Positions 44,391 to 52,428 of a DNA stretch of 64,000 nucleotides are shown in pieces (the first letter of the stretch is position 1; each line of letters begins with the position of its first letter). Below the pieces are notes generated by a model that had not been told where the DNA came from, did no database searches, and saw only the letters and a list, made by a program, of their open reading frames with translations. Position numbers and translations under genes: made by a program. Source of the DNA: Lachnospiraceae bacterium (GTDB taxonomy: Bacteria; Bacillota; Clostridia; Lachnospirales; Lachnospiraceae); NCBI GenBank assembly GCA_017437965.1, contig JAFRWN010000149.1, positions 1-64,000 on the forward strand, read 5' to 3'.

Positions 44391-44427
44391 GGTATCAGTA
44401 ACGGTTAATACCATTCATAGTATATCA
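44391..44427 (-). promoter_or_regulatory. Extended -10 promoter with dyad before the LytTR regulator gene
   Basis: The minus strand shows TGATATACT, an extended -10 (TATACT at 44419-44424), with no -35 match. A dyad GGTAT (44391-44395) / ATACC (44408-44412) covers the expected start point and may be an operator. Between here and the ATG a further imperfect hairpin (GCGACAG / CTGTC-CGC) lies about 20 nt upstream of the start codon. Confidence 0.4.
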
Positions 44428-44481
44428 CATTGCCGTTTCATATTACTGTATTTGCAAATTTGCGGTTTATATTTGAGTTTT

Positions 44482-45135
44482 TTATGCTGTCATCCGTATC
44501 GTTGTTACCATAAATCCCTGTTCTTCGGTATATTCAATGCTCAACTTTTTTTCAAAACAGTACTGCCGGATTATTCCAAGGCCGAACCCGTGCATGACCT
44601 TATTATCTTTCGAAGTACTGCCGGGGTTCAGACTTATTTTTTCATTTTTATAAGTATTCTTAACTACTATTACCCTGTCGATATCCAGAATTACCTGTTT
44701 GTGTTCTTCAGCCAGTGATGCCGCTTCAACTGCATTGTCAATAAGATTAAGAAAGAACGCGATATTCTCATCCATGCTGAACCTAAGCATTATTTCCTCG
44801 GCATATTTACCGATTTCATACCTAAGCTCCACTTCCATAAGCTCTGCTCTCTCTTTTTCATATAAAACTATTTCCTCAAGAAGTTTTTTCTCGAGCACCA
44901 GACGGTTTCCGTATTTTCCCCTGAGTCTTTCCTTTATGGTATTGATCTTTTCTTCTTCATGAGATATACGGTACTTTGCCCTGACTATATCATTCTCGGT
45001 TTCCATACTGTTACTAATCAATTCAAGCTTGTACTTCAGCTCTTCATTTTGCTGTCTGAGCTTATAACGGGAAACATACGAGATGATCAGGTAAATTATC
45101 AATGCGGCAAATATTATTGTCGAAACAGTCTGCAT
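44482..45135 (-). CDS. Short AgrC-like GHKL histidine kinase with one membrane helix
   Basis: 217 aa, much shorter than AgrC-type sensors. One hydrophobic helix (3-22) is followed by a coiled coil (about 25-85) with a candidate phospho-His in YRISHEEEK, then the GHKL ATPase with N-box NLIDNAVEAA and G-box HGFGLGIIRQY. It lacks the six-helix sensor module. The two polytopic proteins encoded just upstream (18 nt) may supply that function. Ribosome site weak (GAGAAAGAA). Confidence 0.85.
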   Translation of the reverse strand: MQTVSTIIFAALIIYLIISYVSRYKLRQQNEELKYKLELISNSMETENDIVRAKYRISHEEEKINTIKERLRGKYGNRLVLEKKLLEEIVLYEKERAELMEVELRYEIGKYAEEIMLRFSMDENIAFFLNLIDNAVEAASLAEEHKQVILDIDRVIVVKNTYKNEKISLNPGSTSKDNKVMHGFGLGIIRQYCFEKKLSIEYTEEQGFMVTTIRMTA

Positions 45136-45153
45136 ATTTTTTTCTTTCTCTAA

Positions 45154-46236
45154 CTATAAAATTTCATTCTTCGGCAGGAGAATACTCAACCCTTCATCAT
45201 AAATCTTTGTTCCGCCGCACTCCTGTATCAGCCTCTCCAAAGTATTTTCCCGGTCCGGATCATTTACGGATTCTTTGCCATCATCGGAAAGCATGATCAT
45301 TATCATTTCATTCCTGTCAACTATACGGATTTCAACGTTCTCTGCTTTTCTTGCTTTTTCTTCATCAATCAGTGTATCCATCAAAGATCTCATTTTGGGA
45401 GTACTTTCAATATTGCCGATAATAATACAATTAACAGACATCCCTTCCTTTTCCAGCTGTAACAGCCTGTTATCCATGAAATCTTTCAGGCTTCCCGGAC
45501 CGGACAATGACTTTTTTCTGTCATGTATCTTCTCTTTGATTTCCGAATTTTCCTTTTTGATCAATCCGTTTACATACCTGTTATACATCAGATTGCCGAC
45601 AAAGACGGTTGCCATAATAATCAAAAAAGTGATTCTCATGGTAAAATCCATGATTTTGTCAGCCAGACCGGCATCCTTATAATTGTCCTTCGTTAACAGT
45701 CCGACCTTATATAAGCCGTTGATGAGCCCCATGCCGATAATAAAAGCCGTCACGACCGTATATACTTTTTTATGCTCCGGGCTCCATCTCTTAACTATCG
45801 GTCTGAAAATAAGTATTAGCACAAAAAGACATAATATCAGAATCATATTATAATAAATTCCGAAGCCAAGGCTGTCGCTGCATCTTGTCATCTGAAACTC
45901 TTTTTCTTCATCCGCAAACAGTTTCAGCGGCGTTCTGATATATGTAACAGCATTGACCCCAAGCTGATAAATCAGTCTTATCAGAAGATTTCTCCATATA
46001 TCACCGGAGCAGTAAACCGCAACTGGAGTAATCATTATTATATACTCCACCAGCGATACGATGAGCATATATTCCTTATAATTTGCCATTATAAAAATCA
46101 ATGACAATAAAAATACAATCGGAATAACCGACAGATTCCATGCTCCTTTTTTACGCTTCGGCATAACAAAAAGAATGAAGCTGCTTGAAATCAGGCTGTT
46201 GGCAAACGCAATAAGCGTCATAGTCAATATCATCAT
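45154..46236 (-). CDS. Polytopic sensor-like protein with degenerate GHKL end (paralogue B)
   Basis: 360 aa. Six or seven membrane helices (about 5-230), a coiled coil (KKENSEIKEKIHDRKKSL), then about 110 residues that follow the GHKL layout but without the functional boxes: MRSLMDTLIDEEKARKAENV sits where the N-box should be and MIMIMLSDDG in the next strand. No phospho-His or G-box is seen, so it is probably a pseudokinase sensor. It is a paralogue of the next gene (shared IVKRWSPEHKK, GLINGL and a C-terminal DEGxSxLxPKxEI). AAGGAT precedes the ATG. Confidence 0.75.
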   Translation of the reverse strand: MMILTMTLIAFANSLISSSFILFVMPKRKKGAWNLSVIPIVFLLSLIFIMANYKEYMLIVSLVEYIIMITPVAVYCSGDIWRNLLIRLIYQLGVNAVTYIRTPLKLFADEEKEFQMTRCSDSLGFGIYYNMILILCLFVLILIFRPIVKRWSPEHKKVYTVVTAFIIGMGLINGLYKVGLLTKDNYKDAGLADKIMDFTMRITFLIIMATVFVGNLMYNRYVNGLIKKENSEIKEKIHDRKKSLSGPGSLKDFMDNRLLQLEKEGMSVNCIIIGNIESTPKMRSLMDTLIDEEKARKAENVEIRIVDRNEMIMIMLSDDGKESVNDPDRENTLERLIQECGGTKIYDEGLSILLPKNEIL

Positions 46237-46257
46237 GTTTACAAATCCTTAGCCATG

Positions 46258-47334
46258 TTACATTATTTCGCTCTTTGGCACAAGAAGGCTCATCCCTTCA
46301 TCAAAATCTTCGATTCCGCCCAGCTCACGAACACTTTCCACCAACAAGGCGTATATTTCATCATTAAAATCTTCTGTATTATCGGAAAGCATTATCATCA
46401 CCATATCACTTTTGTCAATGATTTTCAAATCGACATTTTCGGCTTTTTTCTTTCTTTCGCAGTCAAAAATCAATTCAAGCAATTTTTTCAACCTGTCAGA
46501 GCAGTTGATGATTCCGACAACCGTACAATTCAAAGCGACAAATTCTTTTTCGAGTTTTTGTGCCATATCCTCCAAATAGTTATTCAGGGTACTTTCTGTA
46601 GATAAAGATTTTTTCTTTTTATCAATTTCACCCTTTAACAGAGTGTTTTCTTTTTTCATAAGTCCGTTTACCCACCGGTTATATAACAAATTGCCGACAA
46701 AAATCGTAATTACCGAAATTGCCATGCTTATTTTATATGCGAGCATAATCATGGTGCCTGAGGTTCCCTCTTTTTCATAATTTTCACTCGTAAGGAACGT
46801 AACTCTGTTCAGCCCGTTGATAAGACCCATCAGGCATACAAAACCGGCAATAAAGGTATATATTTTCTTATGCTCCGGGCTCCACCTTTTTACTATGGCC
46901 CTGAGAATCGGTGCAACAACCAGAATACCGAACGCCATGACAAAAATAAACGAAACGCAAAAGCCTATGCTTTCGGTTCTTCTTGTCATCACATATTGTC
47001 TTTCTTCTTCAACGTAAATATTCAGAGGAGTTCTTACAGATATGACGAAGTTGGTTGCTAATTCATATATCATTCTTATAATGATATTTCTCCAGAAATC
47101 CCCGGCACAATAAATCGCCAGGGGAGTAAAAATCGCTACATACTCCAAAATCATGATCAAGGGGATTTTATTATAAGTAACCGCCGTCAGATACAGAAAT
47201 GACAGGACATAGGCCAGCGGAATAACGCTGAGATTCCATTTTCCTTTTTTTCGTGCCGGCATAATTATCAAAGTAAAACTTACTGTACTCAGACATTCGG
47301 CAAGTGCAAGCAATGCATTTGTTATTACCACCAT
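46258..47334 (-). CDS. Polytopic sensor-like protein with degenerate GHKL end (paralogue A)
   Basis: 358 aa, tandem paralogue of 45154-46236, with the same helices, the IVKRWSPEHKKIYTF segment, coiled coil (MKKENTLLKGEIDKKKKSL) and degenerate end (LLELIFDCERKKKAENVD, MVMIMLSDNTED, FDEGMSLLVPKSEIM). It is the first of the four sensory genes and lies 24 nt past the RelE-like toxin gene, so it may be read through from the toxin-antitoxin promoter. GAGG precedes the ATG. Ligand unknown; no AgrD-like peptide or AgrB gene is nearby. Confidence 0.75.
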   Translation of the reverse strand: MVVITNALLALAECLSTVSFTLIIMPARKKGKWNLSVIPLAYVLSFLYLTAVTYNKIPLIMILEYVAIFTPLAIYCAGDFWRNIIIRMIYELATNFVISVRTPLNIYVEEERQYVMTRRTESIGFCVSFIFVMAFGILVVAPILRAIVKRWSPEHKKIYTFIAGFVCLMGLINGLNRVTFLTSENYEKEGTSGTMIMLAYKISMAISVITIFVGNLLYNRWVNGLMKKENTLLKGEIDKKKKSLSTESTLNNYLEDMAQKLEKEFVALNCTVVGIINCSDRLKKLLELIFDCERKKKAENVDLKIIDKSDMVMIMLSDNTEDFNDEIYALLVESVRELGGIEDFDEGMSLLVPKSEIM

Positions 47335-47358
47335 GTCATTTTCCTCTACAGATTCTCT

Positions 47359-47682
47359 TTAATTCCAATACCTTTTTAACTCATCATAAAAGTTTTCACG
47401 TGTTCCCGCCATAATAACCACAATCATTTGCGGTTCATCTTCGCCATTCACCTGAACAAATTCAATCATATATGCCAGTTCATAGTTGATTTTGTTATAG
47501 TAAATATCATAACCTCTGATTCCTGACAAATCACCAGTTTTTTCTTCACCCAGAAATGGATTCGCAAGAATATCATCAATTGCTTTTTGATACATTGCTT
47601 TCAGTTTTTTATCTTTAAGTTTTTTTATGAATTTTGAAGCAGCTGGCATAAATCGAAGATTATCCCTAGTCAATTCCGCCAT
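47359..47682 (-). CDS. RelE/ParE-family toxin
   Basis: 107 aa. RelE-like fold pattern: LRFMPAASKFIKKLKDKKLK, AIDDILANPFLGEEKTGDLSGIRGYDIYY, YELAYMIEFVQ, MIVVIMAGTRENFYDELKRYW. Toxins of this type cleave mRNA on ribosomes or poison gyrase. It starts 2 nt after the stop of the antitoxin gene, with GGAGG inside the end of that gene. Confidence 0.88.
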   Translation of the reverse strand: MAELTRDNLRFMPAASKFIKKLKDKKLKAMYQKAIDDILANPFLGEEKTGDLSGIRGYDIYYNKINYELAYMIEFVQVNGEDEPQMIVVIMAGTRENFYDELKRYWN

Positions 47683-47684
47683 AC

Positions 47685-48050
47685 CTATTCCTCCGTTCCG
47701 AACACATCATCATAAGAAGAATATTTGCCGTTGCCCTTTGCTATTTTTTTAGCTTGTTCCAACATTGCTTCTACAGCAGGTCTGACTTTGGCCTGTCTTT
47801 CTTTAAACTCATTTAGCAATTCCTGTCCTGAAAAGCCTTCCGCAATCAATTCCGACAATATCTGTTCTGCAAATTCGCCACTTGAAACATGAGCCATCGG
47901 TTGAATTATGAGGAATCCATCCCCCAAAATACACATTGCATCCTTATCAAAGCCCAGTTCCGTGTAATATTTCTGTGGGATTGTAAACTGGCGTTTCGAT
48001 GTTATTGATACCTTTTTCTGTTCAAGTACATTTGATGTTTTTGTAACCAT
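47685..48050 (-). CDS. AbrB/SpoVT-type antitoxin
   Basis: 121 aa. The N-terminal swapped-hairpin domain (KVSITSKRQFTIPQKYYTELGF, DGFLIIQPM) binds DNA; the C-terminal helical part (about 55-121) should bind the RelE-like toxin encoded next. Antitoxin-first order allows autorepression of the promoter at 48093-48121. AAGGAGG precedes the ATG. Confidence 0.88.
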   Translation of the reverse strand: MVTKTSNVLEQKKVSITSKRQFTIPQKYYTELGFDKDAMCILGDGFLIIQPMAHVSSGEFAEQILSELIAEGFSGQELLNEFKERQAKVRPAVEAMLEQAKKIAKGNGKYSSYDDVFGTEE

Positions 48051-48092
48051 ATCACTACCTCCTTGAATCCTTGTTTCATTGTTTCCTTGTTT

Positions 48093-48121
48093 ATTATATC
48101 ATACCAACAATAATAACGCAA
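48093..48121 (-). promoter_or_regulatory. Promoter of the AbrB/RelE pair
   Basis: Minus-strand TTGCGT (48116-48121), 17-nt spacer, perfect TATAAT (48093-48098), about 45 nt upstream of the ATG. Confidence 0.7.
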
Positions 48122-48150
48122 GCATTTGCAGAAATATTTATAGGCCAAAC

Positions 48151-48179
48151 AAAAAGAGAGGAGATTTTCTGTTCTCCTC
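48151..48179 (-). terminator. htpG terminator
   Basis: Stem GAGGAGA (48158-48164) / TCTCCTC (48173-48179) with 8-nt loop, extended partly by flanking bases, followed on the minus strand by CTCTTTTTG. It lies 15 nt past the htpG stop. Confidence 0.85.
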
Positions 48180-48193
48180 CCTTTTTTCCTTTA

Positions 48194-50320
48194 TTATTTT
48201 GTTGCGAGCATGCTCATCAGCTTATTGCTTCTTTCCATGAATTTCTTCATTTCATCGGGCTTAAGCGGGTGGTTTGAAAGTCTTGCGAGGTCATAGACCT
48301 GCTCGCAGTAAAGTGAAGTGTTCTTTGCCTTCGGATGAGCGATTATGCTCTTTACAAGCTCGTTGTTTGCGTTAAGAACAAGGGTTTCGGGTGCGGCATA
48401 CATATCATCCATGCCTGCCATACCGTACATCTTCATCATATCCTGCATTCTTCTGCCCTCTTCTGAAAGGGTAACGACTGCGGAAATGTCAGCATTCTTG
48501 AGCTTTTCAACCTTGATTTCGAGCTTGTCATTGTTGAGAGCCTTCTTGAATACCTCGGTTACTTCCTTAACTTCATCCTCACTAAGCTCGCCTTCCTCTT
48601 TAAGTGCTTCGGAAAGATCTGCATCTATGCGGACAAACTTAACATCTTTGTTGTCATTCTCGAGCATCTGGATGAAGGGGTTGTCGATATTATGGGTAAG
48701 GATGACTGCGTCAAGCTTCTGTTCCTTGAACATATCGATATACTGAGCCTGCTGCTTTGCATCCGTAACATAGAAGACTGTCTTCTTCTCAGGCTCTTTC
48801 TTGTCGTCTGACTTGGTCTCGGTTTTCTCTTCCGCTTTGGTCTCAGCAGTATCCTCGGCCTTTTCTTCAGTCTTAGCCTCGGTACTATCCTCAGTCTTAA
48901 CCTCTTCGGTGCTTTCCTGCTTAGCCTCTCCGACTTCTTCGCTCTTAGCTTCGGTGCTTTTTTCTGCCTTTTCCTCTCCGAGCTTTCCGCCCTTCTCAAG
49001 ATATTCCTTAAGGGTCAGATACTTGTTCTCAAGGTCCTTATAAACGATGAAATCCTTCATCTTTTCCTTGAATTTCTCGTCCTTTAAGCAGCCGAATTTG
49101 ATGAAGGGAGCGATATCGTCCCAGTATTTCTCATAGTTCTCACGGTCAACCTTGCACATGCCGGAGAGCTTATCAGCAACCTTCTTGGTGATATAATCGG
49201 AAATTTTCTTTACGAAACCGTCGTTCTGCAGAGCCGAACGTGAAACGTTAAGCGGAAGGTCGGGGCAGTCGATAACACCCTTAAGGAGCATCAGGAATTC
49301 AGGTATAACCTCTTTGATATTATCTGCAATGAAGACCTGGTTATTGTAGAGCTTGATGGTGCCCTCAATGGTCTCATATTCCATGTTGATCTTCGGGAAG
49401 TAAAGTATACCCTTAAGGTTGAAGGGATAATCCATGTTAAGATGAATCCAGAACAGTGGCTCCTTATAGTCATGAAATACCTTGCGGTAGAACTCTTTAT
49501 AGTCCTCTTCCTTGCACTCGTTGGGATGCTTGTTCCAGAGAGGATTGGTATCGTTTACAGGCTTCGGAGCGGCCTTCTTCTCTTCCTTCTTGTCGCTTTC
49601 CTTGGCCTTTCCGTCCTCGCCCACCTCGGCATCGATAACTTCGCCGTCGGTCTTTTTCTCTTCCTCATCCTCTTCGAAATCCTCTGTATCAAACTGAGGC
49701 TCGCCAAGGAAAATCTCAACCGGCATGAATGAGCAGTACTTCTCAAGTACTTCTTTTACGCGGTATTCATTCGAGAACTCATAGGAATCATCGGCAAGAT
49801 AAAGGGTAACGGTTGTACCGCGCTCCTCCTTCTCACCCTCGCTCATTTCAAATTCCATACCGCCCTCGGACTCCCAATGAACCGGAGCAGAACCTTCCTT
49901 ATATGAAAGGGTATCGATAGTAACCTTATGGGCTACCATGAATGCAGAGTAGAAACCGAGACCGAAATGTCCGATGATCTGGTCCGAGTTTGCCTTGTCC
50001 TTATACTTGTCAAGAAATTCGGTAGCACCCGAAAAAGCGATGTCATTGATATATTTCTTTACTTCGTCGGCGGTCATTCCGATACCGTTATCGGTAAATG
50101 AAATGGTCTTCTCGTCCGAATCGAGCTTGATAGAAATTGCAAATTTGTCATTGTCACCGAGGTCTGCCTCGCCTATCATTGAAAGCTTCTTTAATTTGGT
50201 GATCGCATCACAGCCGTTAGATACAAGCTCTCTTACAAAAATATCATGATCTGAATAAAGCCATTTCTTGATTATCGGGAATATGTTTTCCGAATTGATG
50301 GATAAATTTCCTTTTTCCAT
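48194..50320 (-). CDS. htpG: Molecular chaperone HtpG (Hsp90)
   Basis: ATP-dependent chaperone. The GHKL ATPase domain has FVRELVSNGCDAI, SFTDNGIGMT, GHFGLGFYSAFMV and GTTVTLYL. The middle domain follows (LFWIHLNMDYPFNLKGILYF, DLPLNVSRSALQ). Two low-complexity acidic insertions are unusual: one after residue 205 (EDFEEDEEEKKTDG onward, about 45 residues) and a longer Glu/Lys/Thr-rich one (about 65 residues) in the middle domain before KKTVFYVTD. 708 aa against 620-640 in most bacteria. The ATG at 50320 with GAAGG upstream is preferred over in-frame 50389, which lies at the transcription start. A CIRCE element lies upstream. Confidence 0.96.
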   Translation of the reverse strand: MEKGNLSINSENIFPIIKKWLYSDHDIFVRELVSNGCDAITKLKKLSMIGEADLGDNDKFAISIKLDSDEKTISFTDNGIGMTADEVKKYINDIAFSGATEFLDKYKDKANSDQIIGHFGLGFYSAFMVAHKVTIDTLSYKEGSAPVHWESEGGMEFEMSEGEKEERGTTVTLYLADDSYEFSNEYRVKEVLEKYCSFMPVEIFLGEPQFDTEDFEEDEEEKKTDGEVIDAEVGEDGKAKESDKKEEKKAAPKPVNDTNPLWNKHPNECKEEDYKEFYRKVFHDYKEPLFWIHLNMDYPFNLKGILYFPKINMEYETIEGTIKLYNNQVFIADNIKEVIPEFLMLLKGVIDCPDLPLNVSRSALQNDGFVKKISDYITKKVADKLSGMCKVDRENYEKYWDDIAPFIKFGCLKDEKFKEKMKDFIVYKDLENKYLTLKEYLEKGGKLGEEKAEKSTEAKSEEVGEAKQESTEEVKTEDSTEAKTEEKAEDTAETKAEEKTETKSDDKKEPEKKTVFYVTDAKQQAQYIDMFKEQKLDAVILTHNIDNPFIQMLENDNKDVKFVRIDADLSEALKEEGELSEDEVKEVTEVFKKALNNDKLEIKVEKLKNADISAVVTLSEEGRRMQDMMKMYGMAGMDDMYAAPETLVLNANNELVKSIIAHPKAKNTSLYCEQVYDLARLSNHPLKPDEMKKFMERSNKLMSMLATK

Positions 50321-50394
50321 AGTATTTTGCCTTCTTTCTCTCTTATTTATTTTATTTACGGCCTTTTGAGGCTTATTTTTATCGTACATTGCAT

Positions 50395-50423
50395 ATATTA
50401 CCCCAAATCACTCCAAAAGTCAA
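50395..50423 (-). promoter_or_regulatory. htpG promoter
   Basis: Minus-strand TTGACT (50418-50423), 17-nt spacer, TAATAT (50395-50400). Transcription should start near 50388, about 68 nt before the ATG. Confidence 0.8.
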
Positions 50424-50431
50424 GAAAAAAA

Positions 50432-50458
50432 TTAGCACTCATTTATTGTGAGTGCTAA
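50432..50458 (-). promoter_or_regulatory. CIRCE element (HrcA operator)
   Basis: Perfect TTAGCACTC (50432-50440), 9-nt spacer, GAGTGCTAA (50450-50458), the consensus HrcA site controlling heat-shock genes. It lies just upstream of the htpG -35 box rather than over or downstream of the promoter. On the minus strand the same inverted repeat is followed by TTTTTTTC and comes directly after the stop of the upstream gene, so it may also act as that gene's terminator. Confidence 0.93.
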
Positions 50459-50469
50459 TAATTATTTTT

Positions 50470-52284
50470 CTATCTCTTAACTACTGCGTGTTTCCCTCTG
50501 AATGCAATTCCGGTCTTATTAATAGTGGAAACCTCAAACTTTTTCATTTCGGTTTCATATTTCTTTTCATCTATCTGTGTAATAGCTTCACAGGCAAGCT
50601 TTTCAAGGCTCTCCTTGTCATCTTTTGAATGCTTAAACTCAAAAATGAATCCGGGATCAGTCTTTTTCTTAGGAATCAGCGCAACATCAAACCGGCCATA
50701 TCCGGACTCAGAATTGGACTTAACTATATACTGATTGCTCAGGACTGCCAAAAGTCCAAGCATCATCCCATGATAAAATCCCTCATTCGTTCCATCAAAA
50801 CTGGATATCATTGACAGCATGAACTCTTCAAGCAATTTTTGCAGTCTCATTTCGTCTGAGCTGAATATTGCCTGCTGTATGGAAATCGCCATGCTCATTC
50901 TCCCTGTCTTACTAAGAACCTCACGTTCAAAAACAAATGTTATCTCTTTGTTCGGAATAGCAAGATCACACATATAATTTCCGTCATTACGAGGATAAGC
51001 CTTTGACACTTTTAAATATCCGGCAACCAGGAGGAAACTGTATATGCTATAAGGATTATCCCCTATTTCCGGATAAATAACTCCGGTGTCAATATAGGAT
51101 GTAACAGTCTCATTGCTCATCAATTTGTATAGATCCTTGCTTATGTCTTCTCCTGCAGTTGCCACTATTTCCCCTATTACATCATTACTTCCAGTCGCCT
51201 GCCAGAACGCCTTTGGAAAGCACCCCTCTGCAACATAATTAATCACTGACCAGGGATTGAATATTTCGGTATCGCCGAAAAGATAACCATCATACCACTC
51301 ACATATTTCATCATACTTTTCTTCACAGCCATAGTAACTAAGCAGTTCAAGAACTTCTTCTTTGGTAAAACCGAAATAACGGCTGTATTGTCTGTCAAGA
51401 ACGGAATTTACCGTCATGTTATTCAGACCACTGAATATGCTCTCTTTGGCCACCCGGAGTATTCCTGTCAAAAAGCCATAGGCAAGATGCGGATTATCTT
51501 TCAACCCTCCCGAAAAGAAGTTCCTCATAAATTCGATGACTTCCCTGTAAAAGCCTCGACTATGCCCCTGCTGAATCGGTGTATCATATTCATCGACTAT
51601 TATAATTACTTCCTTCCCATAATGTATATGAAGCAGTTCCGACAGAATCTGTAGCGACAACTGATAATCAGTAGCCTTACCTGTCTCTCCTGCAAATTCG
51701 GCAAATTGTTTCTTTTCGTATTTATTTAGTTTATCACTATTCTCAAGTTCAATGTGACGACGGAATTCATATGATATCAATTTGGTAAGCATTGCATAGG
51801 TTTCCTGCCATGATTCACATTTTACATCCTTAAACGAGAGAAATATAACCGGATACTTTCCAAAATGCTCATTATAAATCTTTTCGCATTTTGAAATCTT
51901 TTTATCCTTAAAATATGCCGAATTATCTTCCGGTGTTTTTTCAAAAAACACTCGTAGCATATCCATATTCAGCGTTTTTCCAAAACGCCTGGGACGTGTA
52001 AATAACGAAACCTTGGGCTTTCTATCCAAAAACTCCTTTATAAACATAGTTTTATCAACATAGTAATATTCGGAAGAAGCCTGTTTATAATCAGAAATAC
52101 CAATAGGTAGCGGTTTTTTGTCATAACTAATGGTTCCTGAACCTGGCAACTTATCTTCAGGAATCAACCATCTATGACCTTCTTTTTTTACTCCGGCAAT
52201 TTTTCCTTCTGCGCACAATTGCTGCAGTCTTCTGGGAGACACATTCATTAGTCTGGCTGCGTCGGTAATTGAAATATATCCCAT
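50470..52284 (-). CDS. AAA-ATPase-like/PD-(D/E)XK (DUF1703-type) protein with N-terminal HTH
   Basis: 604 aa. Residues 3-42 form an excisionase/MerR-like helix-turn-helix (SITDAARLMNVSPRRLQQLC, EGHRWLIPEDKL). Then an AAA-ATPase-like domain: YYVDKTMFIKEFL, a P-loop of the form RPRRFGKTLNMDML and Walker B IIVDEYDTPIQQG. The C-terminal end has the nuclease-like signature FIFEFKHSKDD of the DUF1703 family. Such genes are numerous in gut Firmicutes and Bacteroidetes and of unknown role. The HTH fusion is less usual and, with the operator array upstream, suggests autoregulation. The start at 52284 has GGAGG; the in-frame 52347 lies in the -35 box. Confidence 0.85.
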   Translation of the reverse strand: MGYISITDAARLMNVSPRRLQQLCAEGKIAGVKKEGHRWLIPEDKLPGSGTISYDKKPLPIGISDYKQASSEYYYVDKTMFIKEFLDRKPKVSLFTRPRRFGKTLNMDMLRVFFEKTPEDNSAYFKDKKISKCEKIYNEHFGKYPVIFLSFKDVKCESWQETYAMLTKLISYEFRRHIELENSDKLNKYEKKQFAEFAGETGKATDYQLSLQILSELLHIHYGKEVIIIVDEYDTPIQQGHSRGFYREVIEFMRNFFSGGLKDNPHLAYGFLTGILRVAKESIFSGLNNMTVNSVLDRQYSRYFGFTKEEVLELLSYYGCEEKYDEICEWYDGYLFGDTEIFNPWSVINYVAEGCFPKAFWQATGSNDVIGEIVATAGEDISKDLYKLMSNETVTSYIDTGVIYPEIGDNPYSIYSFLLVAGYLKVSKAYPRNDGNYMCDLAIPNKEITFVFEREVLSKTGRMSMAISIQQAIFSSDEMRLQKLLEEFMLSMISSFDGTNEGFYHGMMLGLLAVLSNQYIVKSNSESGYGRFDVALIPKKKTDPGFIFEFKHSKDDKESLEKLACEAITQIDEKKYETEMKKFEVSTINKTGIAFRGKHAVVKR

Positions 52285-52318
52285 GATGTTTCCTCCGTTT
52301 TGCAATATCCTTTTACTC

Positions 52319-52347
52319 ATTATACTGCGACTAACGAAATATTGCAA
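52319..52347 (-). promoter_or_regulatory. Promoter of the HTH/AAA-ATPase gene
   Basis: Minus-strand TTGCAA (52342-52347), 17-nt spacer, perfect TATAAT (52319-52324), 34 nt upstream of the ATG. An ATTTCGT word lies in the spacer. Confidence 0.8.
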
Positions 52348-52422
52348 GAGATATTTCGCTTGTATTTCGTTAATTACGCGGTTATTTCGTTTATAGCGGT
52401 AGAGATTTCGTTTTGATTTCGC
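52334..52422. repeat. Helically phased ATTTCG(T/C) array, probable operator
   Basis: Five plus-strand copies of ATTTCGT or ATTTCGC start at 52353, 52364, 52384, 52405 and 52416, so steps are 11, 20, 21 and 11 bp: whole helical turns. A sixth copy in the opposite orientation (52334-52340) lies between the -35 and -10 boxes of the promoter. The pattern fits cooperative binding of a regulator on one face of the DNA. Confidence 0.7.
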
Positions 52423-52428
52423 AAATTT

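Noticed and set aside
44319..47358. Hidden AgrD-like autoinducer peptide gene
   Set aside because: The gaps between the sensory genes are short, and I found no small frame with an amphipathic leader, core Cys and acidic tail.
52334..52422. CRISPR-like array
   Set aside because: Repeats are only 7 bp with gaps of 4-14 bp, far too short, and no cas gene is present; a protein operator fits better.
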